Assembly: GCA_023091665.1 (NCBI GenBank)
Contig: JALJCQ010000029.1
Span: 124,001-188,000 of the forward strand
Length of the DNA stretch: 64,000 nt
Reading direction: 5' to 3'
Source: Pythium myriotylum
Lineage: Eukaryota; Oomycota; Peronosporomycetes; Pythiales; Pythiaceae
The notes below the pieces were generated by a model that was not told the DNA's origin, searched no databases, and saw nothing but the letters and a program-made list of their open reading frames with translations. This document shows positions 1-10,527 of this stretch, piece by piece. Numbering within the stretch: position 1 is the stretch's first letter; each line of letters starts with the position of its first letter. The position numbers and the translations under genes are program-made.

Positions 1-943
1 CGCCGAACTCAGAATTGTCATCCTTTGGATCCTTGATCTTGCAGTTCACAGGGTCACACTTCGCGCTATCCTGACGTGACGAATCCGCCTCATCCGGACA
101 TGTCCCGCCGTACTTTGCCTCTTCGGCAATACCAAGGACTCGGAACTTGTACCACCCGCTACCGACATCCATGCATTCCGAGTAAGGCCCCTTGTCATCG
201 ATAGACGCTTTGGTCTTACACGGTACAGGGTCACACTTCTCCTTGAGTGTGCGGGTCGGGTCTCCTTCGCTTGCGCAAATGCCACCGTTCGAAGCCGGAA
301 CCTTGATGCCAAGCACTTGGGTCTTGTAGTACGTGCCATGCCCGTCGTCTTCGCAGTCGGACCACTTGGTTGGATCAACATCGTCAAGAACGCAGTTCAC
401 TGGGGCTGGAGTCGGCGCCGGTGTAGTTGGAGAAGGAGTAGTCGCTTCGGGGGTTGTTGGGGTAGGCGTTGTTGGCGATGGCGTCGTCACTTCCGGAGTG
501 GTAGGCGATGGCGTTGTAGCGTCAGGTGTCGTGGGTGTCGGCGTCGATGGGGAAGGAGTGGTAGCTTCCGGAGTCGTCGGAGAGGGTGTCGTCGGCGACG
601 GAGTGGAAGGCGACGGCGTGGTAGCTTCCGGAGTCGTCGGGGATGGAGTCACTGGAGACGGCGTGGTAGCTTCCGGAGTCGTCGGAGAGGGTGTCGTCGG
701 CGACGGAGTGGTAGGCGACGGCGTGGTAGCTTCCGGAGTAGTCGGAGTAGGCGTTGTCGGGCTCGGGGTTGTCGGAGAAGGAGTTGCAGGCGATGGTGTC
801 GTAGCGTCCGGGGTTGTCGGAGCTGGGGTGGTCGGTGCTGGCGTCGTCGGTGCCGGCGTTCCGTACGTGCACGTAGCCGTGCCCGTAGCCGAGACGGTCG
901 CAATGGCCGAAGCCGTCAACAAAATCACGCTTGCTACCTTCAT
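1..943 (-). CDS. Secreted Thr/Pro-stalk protein with thrombospondin-like repeats (3' end outside window)
   Basis: The ATG at 943 opens a frame that stays open to the window edge (about 314 codons seen). Residues 1-19 are a classic signal peptide (MKVASVILL, then Ala/Thr, small residues at the cleavage site). About 160 residues of near-perfect PTTPSPTTPEATTP-type repeats follow, a likely O-glycosylated rigid stalk. Then come Cys-containing units of about 60 residues, one complete, a second nearly so and the start of a third. Each begins V-N/P-C, has WSDCEDDG- or YSECMDVG-like turns, a V-LGI strand, a GG-x-C loop and ends CDPV-x-C. This layout resembles thrombospondin type 1 repeats, which are common in oomycete surface and zoospore proteins. 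It should sit at the cell surface or in the wall. The TSP1 match is by motif only and the ligand is unknown. A 217-codon frame on the other strand is an artefact of the repeat. Confidence 0.75.
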   Translation of the reverse strand, partial: MKVASVILLTASAIATVSATGTATCTYGTPAPTTPAPTTPAPTTPDATTPSPATPSPTTPSPTTPTPTTPEATTPSPTTPSPTTPSPTTPEATTPSPVTPSPTTPEATTPSPSTPSPTTPSPTTPEATTPSPSTPTPTTPDATTPSPTTPEVTTPSPTTPTPTTPEATTPSPTTPAPTPAPVNCVLDDVDPTKWSDCEDDGHGTYYKTQVLGIKVPASNGGICASEGDPTRTLKEKCDPVPCKTKASIDDKGPYSECMDVGSGWYKFRVLGIAEEAKYGGTCPDEADSSRQDSAKCDPVNCKIKDPKDDNSEFG

Positions 944-2362
944 CGTCGCCGCCGATGTCGGTGAAAATGTGCAAATTGCGAAGTGAGACTTCGCCACTCA
1001 AAATCACTGAGACGGCATCTCTGTCAGACAAGAAAATATTGCGCTTGAAGTGGCCTCTCTGCCGCGACGAGCCAGTGAGGCAAGACGCTTTCACTGGCGA
1101 CTGCACCCAAAAGGATCGATACTAACAGCACGAACAGCCTCGCCAACTGAACTCTTAGTGGCCGGAAACTGTCCATAGACACGATGGAGATCGACGGCGG
1201 AATGAATCCAAGTCGGGATCCATCGGGACCGGCTATGTGCGATCGGATCCGGTCCCCATCTGACTTCTTGCACATAAACAAGCCGTCTCTGAGATCTCGA
1301 GGTGCTCTCTGCCATCGCCAAGATGGTGGCAGTAGCCAAAATGACAAGAAGGGATTGGCTGAAAATGACGCTTCGGTGGTCTTACGATCTTCACTTGTGG
1401 AGCTCGGTTCAGCGGCGCGGTCAGTTGGTAGATGACAACTGCTGACCTCCACACCTCTTCCGCCAGCGAAACGAGCCCGATAATGTATAAATCAGCCAGC
1501 ATAAGACGCTTCATGACCATCTGGGCTGGAGCGAAAGAGAGAGAGACGATCTAGTGAAGCCGCAAAACGAAAGCTCGGGCGTGGTCGCATCGTTGACGCT
1601 GTTCGAAGGGTCTGAAAGGTGTAGTGTATCATGTATTGTAGATATTTTAGATATTTTACGGATCAGTGTGCGAGAAGGCGAAATCCTTACGACAGGACGA
1701 GTGTAGCCATGTTGAGTAGTGTGATTTGTGTCCAGAGTCGCCGACCACACGTCACCAGCTGTGGCATCCATTAGTGCGGTCCAATTTGCTCGATTGCAAA
1801 ACACGCAACTTGAAAACAGATCCTCGCGTCCGTTGTCGAGTAGAGTATGGGCAGCTGTGGTCAGCAGCGAGCAAAATTTGTTTGCCCAGTCAACGGTCGA
1901 CAGACCGCGGCCGGATTACTCGTCTTCTGTGCCGTCATCACTGCTAGGCGGTCGTAAAAGCGAAAAATATCGCGCGTGACAAAAAAAAGAGGGTGTATCC
2001 AAGAAGTGTTGTTGGACAAACTGACCGATTAGTACTGTATTGGATAGTGGGTACTGTCACATGGATTGGAAGAGCGTATCTGAGATTCAAATTGTTTCTC
2101 TTGTCGACAATGGAGCCTTTGTGGTCAGTACAACTCACCCTCCTGTTGACGATTGCAAGGGGAGATCGATCACAAGGTCTTGGATGTGAAGGCGCCTTCA
2201 CTCTGCTTCCGCCAATAGTTAATTACAGTGTAGTACACATTTCTTGTGACCAACAGATTTTACTTTCAACAACAACAACAAAGTTTGATGATGATGAAGA
2301 TGAGGTCTATTGAGCGGAATAAAAGTACCCTAATAGCTGGAGCTCGGTGCGATCCGGAGTTA
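944..2362. other. Intergenic, no gene recognised
   Basis: About 1.4 kb between the stalk-protein start and the LINE relic. Frames on both strands are short and give low-complexity or unrecognisable peptides. It holds small ATG/ACA trinucleotide runs near 2270-2305. The part next to 943 should contain the promoter of the stalk-protein gene. I see nothing else in it. Confidence 0.5.
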
Positions 2363-3088
2363 TCATAGTCCGACCTGGCTGGCAAGCCAGAGGTGTAAAC
2401 CGGAGGCGAGGAGCTGGGTCAGGTCTGTCTGGCAGTTCCTGCCGGTGGGGTGGCGGACGTGGCTCGTGGATTGAGTGTCCGTCGCGTGGGTGGCCAGTTC
2501 GATGACCGTGGACCTGTGTGCCCGCACGTGGCGGTGCAAACGGTGTGCGCCGATCTGGTCTGCTAAACGTCAAGCCTTGTGGTAGAGCGACCTCAAACGC
2601 GCGTTCTGGGGTGGCTTGTACTCACGAAGCTGTTGGACGGGTAGCACGTTTTCGCCAATAATGGTAAGCCAGTCATTGTCAACCGTCGCTTGAAGTTCCG
2701 CGAGAAGACCGTGGTACGCAGCTTGGTTGTGAGTGCTGGCGGGGTCCGGTAGGGACACTGCTGCACTCCACAGTATCGTCGGAGTGGCGCCTGCTGTCGG
2801 AAAATCTACGAGTACGGCCCCGGCTCCAACGGGCCCTAGATTGGTGCGGGTGTTGCCCGCAAAGAAGAGCACGCGTGCAGGAGATCGGATGGGGAGCTAG
2901 CAGTGATGGGGTTCTTGAGCCTCATCAAGGAGACCGTGGAACTTGGTGACAAGACCTGTCGCAAACTCCGGTGGGTCTTGCTGGTGCTGGAGCCGGAACA
3001 GTAGCGTATCGAGCACGCGGTGACAGCTGGTCGCATGCACTGTGGTCGCTTGTCGCTCATCCCAAGCTCGAGTCGGGTCGGCCAAGCC
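2363..3088 (-). mobile_element. Degenerate 3' tail of a LINE-type retrotransposon (RNase H domain)
   Basis: One minus-strand frame runs through this stretch with two internal stops (at 2897-2899 and 2570-2572). Upstream of the first stop it reads TWDERQA-like text (WDERQATTVHAT...LDTLLFRLQ). After it comes LFFAGNTRTNLGPVGAGAVLV, then NQAAYHGLLAELQAT and IIGENVLPVQQLREYKPP. That order matches the RNase HI domain at the end of oomycete LINE polyproteins (FDGGSRGNPGPGGAGAV, NNxAEYxGLL, GDSxLVxxQLR). It continues past the second stop as RLADQIGAHRLHRHVRAHR, also typical of the family tail. The FDG aspartate is already replaced by Ala, so the fold is non-catalytic as well as interrupted. No reverse transcriptase part and no target-site duplication was found. 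It is an old, 5'-truncated insertion. Confidence 0.7.
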
Positions 3089-4346
3089 GTTCCGCTAGAC
3101 TGTCATCACTAGGAACAACTACAAAGTTACTTGTATAGCAGTCGACACTTCGTGGACGACGCGATGCTCTGATCCTCCTACATACACAGCCTATTGTGAA
3201 TAAAGCGCACCGCTAAGAACAGGCAAGAGCAACCGAAGGTCTAGTAGCTTACGCAGTAGAAATGGTAGATGATAGAAAAACGTGGCTCGTTCACTTCTGA
3301 TTGAGTGACTACTAAATACCATTCTTGAAGCATTCAAGATGCTAGTAATTCCATTCCATTGCATTCTTGGAGCATTGTCTTTTTTTGTAAAGTTAAGGTC
3401 CTTAGTTCCATCTTCATCGGCTTCAAAAAAATCTACTAATAGCTTTGGTACTGTCATAATCTGCGGACAACATTTTGCGGTGGAAAGTCGATCGTGAAGA
3501 TCTTGTTGCTTTCTCTGGCAGTGAGTAAAAGGGTGAGTGAAATGTAACCATTTATCGATTGAAGCTTCCAGCAAGGGGGTGCAGCGCGTCATTCTCGCGC
3601 GCTATCACGTACGCATATCGCATATCCGCTGTCTGCTGCAACGCCTGTGCGCACTGCGTGCAAGGCGATAAGGAACACAGCCTCATTCTGACTAACCAGA
3701 GCCTCTTCGCATCAAACGCGTGGGTGTGGTCAAGCACACATTGTCACTTCACGTCTTTGGACTGCGCATGCTCATTCATGGCTACTGGGCATGATGCTTC
3801 AGCTATATCTTGGACAATGGTTTCTCTTCGACCTCACCATCAGCATAGATTCGAGCATCATCGTCCGATTTGCACAAAGTTTCCGTTTCGAAGTCCAATC
3901 CTTCTCCTCGTGACGGGAAAGTTTGACGCAACAAGTTTTCGCTCCACCTTCAAGTTTACTATTCTCGCCCATTCCTCCTGTGCTTGTGTTCTGTTCGGGA
4001 GCCTAAGGTGTTCGTCAGATGGCAAGGAAGTCATCCTCTGAGCAATCACCACCTCATCTCACGGCTGTGATGAAGTATTTAGGCAAGATATTATATCTAG
4101 AGTGATTTTTTGATTAATTTTGCAATACATATTATACTATATTTAGATTTGAATACGTTATAAGAGAAAATCTGACCGTCAGCGGCATCTGAGCATTCGG
4201 CAAGTGACACACAGACCTCAAGCTCTTCCACATCAACTTCTTCAACGGCAACAAAGTCACGATCTGCAGTGGTGGACGTTATTGGCTGAATCTTTGAGCG
4301 CAAGAACTCTGGCTCCGAGAAGAGCAGTCACGAATTCTCTCGCTCC
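3089..4346. other. Intergenic, no gene recognised
   Basis: About 1.25 kb with lower GC than its neighbours. The longest frames are 3559-4041 plus (160 codons) and 3191-3592 minus (133 codons). Neither gives a recognisable domain, a signal peptide or a sensible composition. The AT-rich patch at 4080-4180 is probably spacer. Decayed transposon sequence is possible but cannot be shown. Confidence 0.45.
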
Positions 4347-4356
4347 CTCACCATTC
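4347..4356 (+). promoter_or_regulatory. Possible oomycete initiator element of the amidase gene
   Basis: CTCACCATTC lies 28 bases before the ATG at 4384. It resembles the oomycete start-site motif (TCAnTYY core followed by a CAWTTT-like flank). The same ten bases occur upstream of the channel gene at 48581-48590 on the other strand. A start site here fits the short leaders usual in oomycetes and favours 4384 over the more upstream in-frame ATG at 4204. Confidence 0.35.
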
Positions 4357-4383
4357 TTTCATCCACCCGGACCTCCAACGACC

Positions 4384-6220
4384 ATGTACACTGCCACCGC
4401 GCTTGTTAGCGCCACCATCGCCGGTATCTTCTCTTTCTTGTTGGCTAACATGGATAACGGGCGATTGCCGAGCTACGATGAGATCGTTCGCAGCCAGCAG
4501 GCACTAGCAAGTGGGGGCTACGACCTGAAGGACCTTGCGATTCCCCGACTCGCCGGCTGGAGACTCCGCCTCTTAGCTCTGATTTCGCGCACACCAGTAC
4601 TGGGACGACTGCTCATCCTCTATCTGGCCAAGAAAAACAATATGATCGAAGTGCGGCGCCTCGCAGCCCTCATCCCGGACCAGCCACTGTACTACCCATA
4701 CGTCGATCGCATCACGATGCCATCGTCGCCTGCGCAGCCAGTCGATCTGAGCGTCTTCAGCAAGAAAAATGTCAACGCGAAACTCAGCTCAGGCGGCTTC
4801 AAGCACTGGAGCATTAGCGACTACACCTCACGCTACTCTTCGGGAGAGATCTCGCCCGTGCAGGTAGCCAAGGCCGTGCTCGCGGCGCTGGCCGACTCAG
4901 AGAAAGGCGATCGAGCACTGCGAATCATGACTGAGACGCATGAAAAACTCGTTCTCGCGCAGGCGCGCGAATCGGCGGCGCGGTACGCTCGGCGAGAGCC
5001 ACTTGGTTTGCTCGACGGCGTCCCAGTCGCCATCAAGGACGCCATCGCGATCAAGGGTTACAAAGTTTCAGGCGGTACATCCTTCCTTGGCGACGCTCAT
5101 GGTGTGGCCACCGCAGATTCCTTGCCCGTCGCTCGGTTGCGCGCGCAGGGCGCGGTGATTATTGGCCCGGTTAATCTGCACGAGATTGGCATTGGCGTTA
5201 CTGGCTTCAACATCACCCACGGTACGACCCGTAATCCGTACAACCCGGACCACTACACCGGTGGCTCGTCCAGTGCCTCGGCATCTATCGTGGCAGCCGG
5301 CATTGTGCCGCTCGCTGTCGGTACGGATGGCGGCGGGTCGATCCGCATCCCGTCGGGATTTTGTGGAGTCGTTGGCATCAAGCCCACGTTCATGCGTGTG
5401 CCTCCCACTGGCGCGAACTGCCCGTCGGTATCCCATACCGGACCGATCGCAGGTAGCGTGCGAGACGCAGCGATCGGCTACGCCGTTCTTAGCGGTGGGG
5501 ATGTGAGCTTCCCGCGTTCGCTCACCCAGCCTCCTGTGGATCTACATTCATTTGAGCAGACGGACTCACTCACAGGTCTCAAAATTGGCTACTTCGGGTC
5601 GTACAACAACCACTCGGCTCTTGAAATTGCAACGGCAATCAAAGATACGCTCTCCAAGTACGAAGAGCTCGGACTTCTTGAACGCGATTCGGTTGGCTCA
5701 CTCGGTGACCATGTCATCCGAGATCGCGCAGAACCTCGATAAGTTCCACTCCGAGTTTCCCAAGTGTTCTCCGGTGACCCAGATCCTCGTCAATTACGCG
5801 CGCCAGTTCACAGCCACTGATTTCCTCGCAGCCCAGCGTGTCCGCGCGTTTGCCTTGAGGCAGCTACAGGACAACGTCTTTAGCAAAGTGGACGTCTTCG
5901 TGACGCCCACGACGGCTATTACGGCACCGAAGATACCGCACGATAGCCTGTCGTACGGCGAGCTAGACACGGTGCAGCTGACGCGTATCATACGCTTCAC
6001 GGTTTACTGCAACCTCGTGGGCAACCCGGCCATGGCAGTTCCGATCGGTTACGACCGCGATGGTCTCCCCATCTCGATGCAAGTGCAGAGCAGCCACTTC
6101 GACGAGGATGCGATGTTGCGCTTGGCCAATGTGGCTGAAAAGTTGTACGAGAGCAAGCAGAAGCAGCCGCAGGTCTACTACTCGATCCTCGACGAGGCGG
6201 TCAAGCAGTCAGTGGAATGA
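4384..6220 (+). pseudogene. Amidase-signature family hydrolase, broken by a frameshift
   Basis: Amidase-signature enzymes hydrolyse amide (sometimes ester) bonds with a Lys-Ser-Ser triad; the fatty-acid amide hydrolase-like branch is membrane-bound. The start at 4384 gives MYTATALV...FSFLLA, a signal anchor. The catalytic residues are visible: K218 in VAIKDAIAIKG, cis-Ser S295 in TGGSSSASAS and nucleophile S319 in GTDGGGSIRIPS, with exactly the 24-residue Ser-Ser spacing of FAAH. Reading frame 1 is good to about 5670 (IGYFGSYNNHS...YEELG). The family tail then resumes in frame 2 at about 5675 (FLNAIRLAHSVTMSSEIAQNL) and runs to the TGA at 6218. The usual EVVEIxIPEL segment between them is missing. 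No GT-AG intron fits, because both flanks are conserved coding sequence. A deletion of about 30-40 bp that is not a multiple of three, or an assembly error, explains this. It is the first gene of the acyltransferase/esterase cluster. Confidence 0.75.
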
Positions 6221-6432
6221 CTGCAACTTGTTGCACATAAACAGGTCGCTTTTGTGAGATGTAGAATGTGGAAGCAGTCTCCTCCTTTCGTTCGATTGGC
6301 TGAGGATGCTTTTTAGTTGGTGGCATGAATGGATCTTTCTTTGGTCGGTTTCGTGTTTGGAGAGCTTCTCAGTGGGCTACGACTCTTCACAACGCGATTC
6401 GGCTGTGGTTGAGCCCATGGGAGGTTATCGTG

Positions 6433-7686
6433 ATGCTCATGGAGATGCGGTGGCTTCTTCCTCCAGATCCCGACGACAGCGAGACTGTCATTGATGTAGT
6501 AAGTCAACACCACAAGATCCTCCAAAATGAGCCACCAGGCGATGCGGCGGGTTCGACGGAGAGCCGAACGCATCAGGAGAAGAAGATCCTCTTTCTTGAT
6601 GGATTGCGGGGCCTCGCGGCCATGCTCGTCGTGGCTCACCATAGTCGCTACCTCAGCGACATCGACGTCGGAGCAAACGCAGTCGACACATTCTTCGTTC
6701 TCTCTGCGTTTCTACTCACATTCCTCTTTGAGAAGAAAGCTCGTCGTCTTTTCACCCGACAAGCATCCTACTTCTCATGGGCGATCGCACTCACGGATTA
6801 CTTTGTTCGTCGCTTCCTGCGCGTCTACCCGCTCTTCGCGATCGTCGCGGTGCTTGTCGCTCTGCTCAACACGGACGCTCAGCAATGGCTCTTCTCATCA
6901 GATCATTACTACAAGAACTATGATCTTCTCAAGACCTTGACTTTCGACATCCATCAGCGGGCTCATGTCTTTTGGACGCTGCCCATCGAGATCGGGTACT
7001 ACTTTCTCATCCCGCTGCTGGTCATCGCGATCATCAAGCTCGGCAGAGACTGGTGGGTTATTGGTGTACCTAGCTACCTCTGGATTTTCTTCACCGGCTT
7101 GGCCATGGATCGATCTAGCCACCTCAAGATGATGCCCCATATTCCCACGTTTCTGTGTGGTTCGCTCGCCGCGATCGTCTTTACTAAGATCGACCACTGC
7201 ATCGCCAAGCACAACTTCCACATCCTCGCCATCCACCGACGGCTGCTGCGTGGTATCCAACTCGTCGTGCTCATCGTGGTCGTGGGAATCTGCTTAAACC
7301 ACAAAGTGCTCGACCCTAGAGACATCAGTCAGGGCAAGCGAAGGCCCGTCGTGAGTCCTCCGTTCATCTCGTTCCACGTGAGCGTCGTGCTCGTGATCGA
7401 GCTCCTCATCCCCGGGCCCCTGTCGTCCGTACTCGAGTGGTCGCTGCTTCGACACGCAGGCAAAGTCAGCTACTCGATGTATCTGCTGCACACGTGGATC
7501 GTGCTCTCGGCTCCTGTCAACCGCCTGAGTTACTACAACCGCTTCTGCGTGATCTGGACGCTCGTCTTTCTGCTCAGCACGCTCTCCTTCTACGTTATCG
7601 AGCGTCCGTGTCAGAATCTCGCGGCGTGGATCAGCAGCAAACTCAAACGTCTCGATAGCGCAGCCGAGCCCCTCGGATTGAATTAG
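6433..7686 (+). CDS. Membrane acyltransferase-3 family protein (cluster copy 1)
   Basis: Acyltransferase-3 (OafA-type) proteins are polytopic membrane enzymes that transfer acetyl or other acyl groups from the cytosolic side to sugars, lipids or small acceptors. From the ATG at 6433 the protein has 417 residues: a soluble Asp/Glu/Gln-rich N-terminus of about 50 residues, then about ten hydrophobic helices. The family R-X10-H motif is present (R59 in FLDGLRGLAAML, H70). So are FFVLSAFLLTF, RRFLRVYPLF and FWTLPIEIGYY, which match the conserved Arg/Tyr and Glu motifs. An in-frame ATG at 6325 would add 36 residues; I prefer 6433 because the N-terminus then has the length seen in the paralogues. 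It is closest to the next gene downstream (QQWLFSS and FWTLPIEIGYYF shared), so the two look like a tandem duplicate. The acceptor is unknown. Confidence 0.88.
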   Translation: MLMEMRWLLPPDPDDSETVIDVVSQHHKILQNEPPGDAAGSTESRTHQEKKILFLDGLRGLAAMLVVAHHSRYLSDIDVGANAVDTFFVLSAFLLTFLFEKKARRLFTRQASYFSWAIALTDYFVRRFLRVYPLFAIVAVLVALLNTDAQQWLFSSDHYYKNYDLLKTLTFDIHQRAHVFWTLPIEIGYYFLIPLLVIAIIKLGRDWWVIGVPSYLWIFFTGLAMDRSSHLKMMPHIPTFLCGSLAAIVFTKIDHCIAKHNFHILAIHRRLLRGIQLVVLIVVVGICLNHKVLDPRDISQGKRRPVVSPPFISFHVSVVLVIELLIPGPLSSVLEWSLLRHAGKVSYSMYLLHTWIVLSAPVNRLSYYNRFCVIWTLVFLLSTLSFYVIERPCQNLAAWISSKLKRLDSAAEPLGLN

Positions 7687-7893
7687 GTTACGACGCAAGC
7701 CTGATATACTAAGAGAAGTCGACATATCACGTCGCGACTTGGGCTCGCATCTCTTTCGTGTCGCTATTTTGATTGGTCGATGGAATGTCGTGAAACTCCT
7801 TCAGACAACTTCGAAACCGCCCAGTTGGGTTCACGCTGTGCCATCAGTCATTGCGCCAAGGTCTCACTTCCAGCGTCGTCTAATTAGTTCGCG

Positions 7894-9183
7894 ATGCCGA
7901 CGCCGACGGTCGTCGCCATGGGCCTCAAGTCCCCTTACGACCGTCTTGACCACGGCTCCACGGTATCCAATGACCTCAAGTCCCCGTGTCGCGATGGACT
8001 CACGGTCTCCGTTACTGACTCAACCACGGCTGAGCACCCCAAGCCTGTACCGCGCGTGAACAAGATCCTGTTTCTCGACGGACTTCGTGGACTCGCAGCC
8101 ATCATGGTCGTGTTCCACCACATGGGGCTCGTGGGTGGTTTGAACCTGGGCTCACCGGCGGTCGACACGTTCTTCGTGCTGTCGGCGTTCTTGCTCACGA
8201 TGATCTTTGAAACCAAGGCGCGCGGTCTCTTCCAGCGCCAAGCAAGCGCTCGCTCGTGGGCGATCGCACTTGCCGACTTCTTTGTGCGGCGGTTTTTGAG
8301 GATCTACCCGCTCTTTGCGGTCGTCGCGTGCGTGGTCGCTGTGCTCAGCGACGACGCGCAGCAGTGGCTTTTCTCGTCCAGGAAATACTACGACCACTAC
8401 AACCTCTTCAAGACGCTCACGTTCTACGTCGACTACCGCTACCACACCTTCTGGACGCTGCCCATCGAGATTGGCTACTATTTTATCATTCCTCCGCTTG
8501 TCATCGCGTTTGTTCGGATCGGCAAGTTCTGGTGGCTTCTCGCGATGGCAGCGTACTCGTGGGTATTCTACTCTGGGCTCTACATCAGCCGGGTGACCCA
8601 CTCGGAGATGGGACCACACATCCCTACGTTTCTCTGTGGATCACTAGGCGCGATGGTATACGGAAAGATCGATCGAGCGATGGCCAAAAAGGAACTCAAG
8701 CTGCGCACGTGGCAAAGGCTGCTTCTCTCGACGATCGAGCTGGTCGCCATCGTTTACACACTCAGCGTCTGCTTCCATGCGATGTTGTATGACTGGATCG
8801 CCGCGGGTCCGTTCCCACAGCCCGCGAGCAATGTGCCGTTTGTCTCATTTAGTATGACCGTCGTCATCATCGCGGAAATGCTGAATCCTGGGCCGATAGC
8901 GTCTGTGCTCGAGTGGTCGCTTTTGCGATACGCAGGGAAGATCAGCTACTCGATGTATCTGCTGCACATCTGGATCACACGCTCGAGCGTCATTCACAGC
9001 CTCAGCAGCCAAACCAACAGATTTTTCGCGATGTGGACGCTAATACTTCTCGTGAGCGCGATATCCTTCCATTTGTTCGAGGCGCCAAGCCAAAAGCTAG
9101 CCACATCGATTGGGAAATACCTTAAGATGGTGGAACTGCGAAGCAACGCGAGTCCAGTCGCGAAGGCTGGCCACCCAGCGTGA
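7894..9183 (+). CDS. Membrane acyltransferase-3 family protein (cluster copy 2)
   Basis: A 429-residue paralogue of the preceding gene on the same strand, 207 bases downstream. The N-terminal 55 residues are unrelated to the other copies and contain a near-repeat (GLKSPYDRLDHGSTVSND / DLKSPCRDGLTVSVTD). The membrane part carries R65-X10-H76 in FLDGLRGLAAIMVVFHH, FFVLSAFLLTMIFE, RRFLRIYPLF, FWTLPIEIGYYFIIP and the C-terminal WSLLRYAGKISYSMYLLH block that marks this oomycete subfamily. Together with copy 1 it forms a distinct pair that uses PIEIGYY where the other six have PLEI-YY. All key family residues are present, so an active enzyme is likely. The substrate cannot be read from sequence. 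Confidence 0.9.
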   Translation: MPTPTVVAMGLKSPYDRLDHGSTVSNDLKSPCRDGLTVSVTDSTTAEHPKPVPRVNKILFLDGLRGLAAIMVVFHHMGLVGGLNLGSPAVDTFFVLSAFLLTMIFETKARGLFQRQASARSWAIALADFFVRRFLRIYPLFAVVACVVAVLSDDAQQWLFSSRKYYDHYNLFKTLTFYVDYRYHTFWTLPIEIGYYFIIPPLVIAFVRIGKFWWLLAMAAYSWVFYSGLYISRVTHSEMGPHIPTFLCGSLGAMVYGKIDRAMAKKELKLRTWQRLLLSTIELVAIVYTLSVCFHAMLYDWIAAGPFPQPASNVPFVSFSMTVVIIAEMLNPGPIASVLEWSLLRYAGKISYSMYLLHIWITRSSVIHSLSSQTNRFFAMWTLILLVSAISFHLFEAPSQKLATSIGKYLKMVELRSNASPVAKAGHPA

Positions 9184-9450
9184 CAATTCTGACATGATCG
9201 CGAATTGACATAAATCGATAATACATTCCAAATGCTTCGAGTCTTGAGTGGCTTTCACAACGAGTGGCCGAACCACACCATCTCCTGTTTGAATTCCCTC
9301 TTGGATTTGGTCTAACACAATAGAAAAAGATGCCACAGGTTGAAAAGAAGCCGAACTATACGAATATCACATCCGAAACTGGAGTTTCTCCAATTCGCAT
9401 CCTGAGATCTCATCCTTCCAAACTCGCCCACCACTGACTGCCATATCTAT

Positions 9451-9519
9451 TGTTTTCGAAAAAGACCGAGCCAAATCGCACGACGGTCGTGCGATTTAGC
9501 TCGGTCTTTTTCGAAAACA
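9451..9519. repeat. Near-perfect 69-bp palindrome
   Basis: Arms of 34 bases (9451-9484 and 9486-9519) around a single central base, with one mismatch (9474 against the A at 9496). The arms start TGTTTTCGAAAAAGACCGAG. It lies between acyltransferase copy 2 and the first esterase. No target-site duplication was seen. It could fold into a long hairpin in RNA or a cruciform in DNA. Because it lies past the 3' ends of two convergent genes it could also act in 3'-end formation. Confidence 0.85.
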
Positions 9520-9583
9520 TCCTCCACGACGGCCACGATCGCGTACAGTATGAACTGTCGAAAATTAATCCAATTCCCTCCAA

Positions 9584-10413
9584 TTATAATAGCTTGAACA
9601 GCCTCGCGAGCCATCCTTCTCTGGACGGCCGTCGTACCGGACAGGTCCCGTCCTCGTCCAGAAGATCCCCAAACGGAGGGAACTCCCAGCGGTCGAGCGG
9701 CCTCTGGATCTCCGGAAACCTCGTCCGGATCGTGTGGACGAGAAGCTGTTCCACGAATCGGTTCCCTCGGTGGCTCAAGTGTAACCCGTCGCTGAGCAGC
9801 GCCGTCCACACGTGGTGTGGGAGCGCGTTTAGGGTTGCGTGGAGGTCGAGCACTTCAACTCCGGACGCGGCGGCCACGTCCACACAGGCCTTGGCGTACT
9901 CGCCCGTGGCGGCGTTGGACCGATCCAGGTCTCCGTCCGGAGTTCTGCGGCGGACGTCGTCCACTGCGGGTGGGGTTACGAGCAGGATCTTGGCCTGGGG
10001 GGCGTGCTGCTGGAAGGCCGCGACGAGCGCGTGGAGGTTCCGGCGGAACTGTTCCAGCGGAACGTTCTGGCGCGCCGAGCGGCCGTCGCGCAGAGCCGCG
10101 TCGTTGGCGCCGAGCCAGAGCGTGATCAGCGCCGGCCGCAGCGAGGTCGCGAGGTCGAGAACAAGCGTGGCCAGCACAAACTCCAAGAACATTCTGCGCG
10201 GGAACGGATCTTCAGTCGGCGCGCTAGCCCACTCGCGAGAACCGTTCCGAGAGCGAACACGTACTGCGTCGAGTATCCGCTCATGCCTCTCTGCAGCACG
10301 TCGGCCGAGCGAGCGTAGCGCGTCGAGAGCAGGCAGAGCCATCCGTCGTCGTGGCACTGCGCGCCGAACTCGGTGATCGAGTCGCCCAGGAAGAGCAGCA
10401 GCGGGCGCGGCAT
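9584..10413 (-). CDS. SGNH/GDSL esterase, IAH1-like (cluster copy A, two exons)
   Basis: SGNH hydrolases cleave acyl esters; the yeast relative IAH1 hydrolyses isoamyl acetate. Exon 1 is 10413-10265 (149 bp), the intron 10264-10194 (GTACGT...GCGCAG, 71 bp, phase 2), and exon 2 10193-9584. The spliced protein has 252 residues. Block I is LLLFLGDSITEFG with nucleophile S12, block II has the Gly of QRGMSGYST, block III is LWLGANDAAL, and block V is LLSDGLHLSHRGN with the Asp-x-x-His pair. There is no signal peptide. The C-terminus ends in a short aromatic/basic tail (REGWLARLFKLL) where copies B and C have a membrane helix. It is the last of three same-strand esterases and lies tail-to-tail with acyltransferase copy 2. 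Confidence 0.85.
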
Positions 10414-10527
10414 CGTGGATACGAAGTTGTGGCCAAGAACAGGAATTTCCCACTAGGTTCGCGCGAACATATAGGAATTACGGTATGGATTACGGTAAAA
10501 TAGGCAACTTCAACTACGTTGCTTTCT

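Noticed and set aside
333..986. 217-codon plus-strand frame of GVVASGVVGEG repeats
   Set aside because: It is the reverse strand of the Thr/Pro repeat; the minus frame has a signal peptide and Cys domains.
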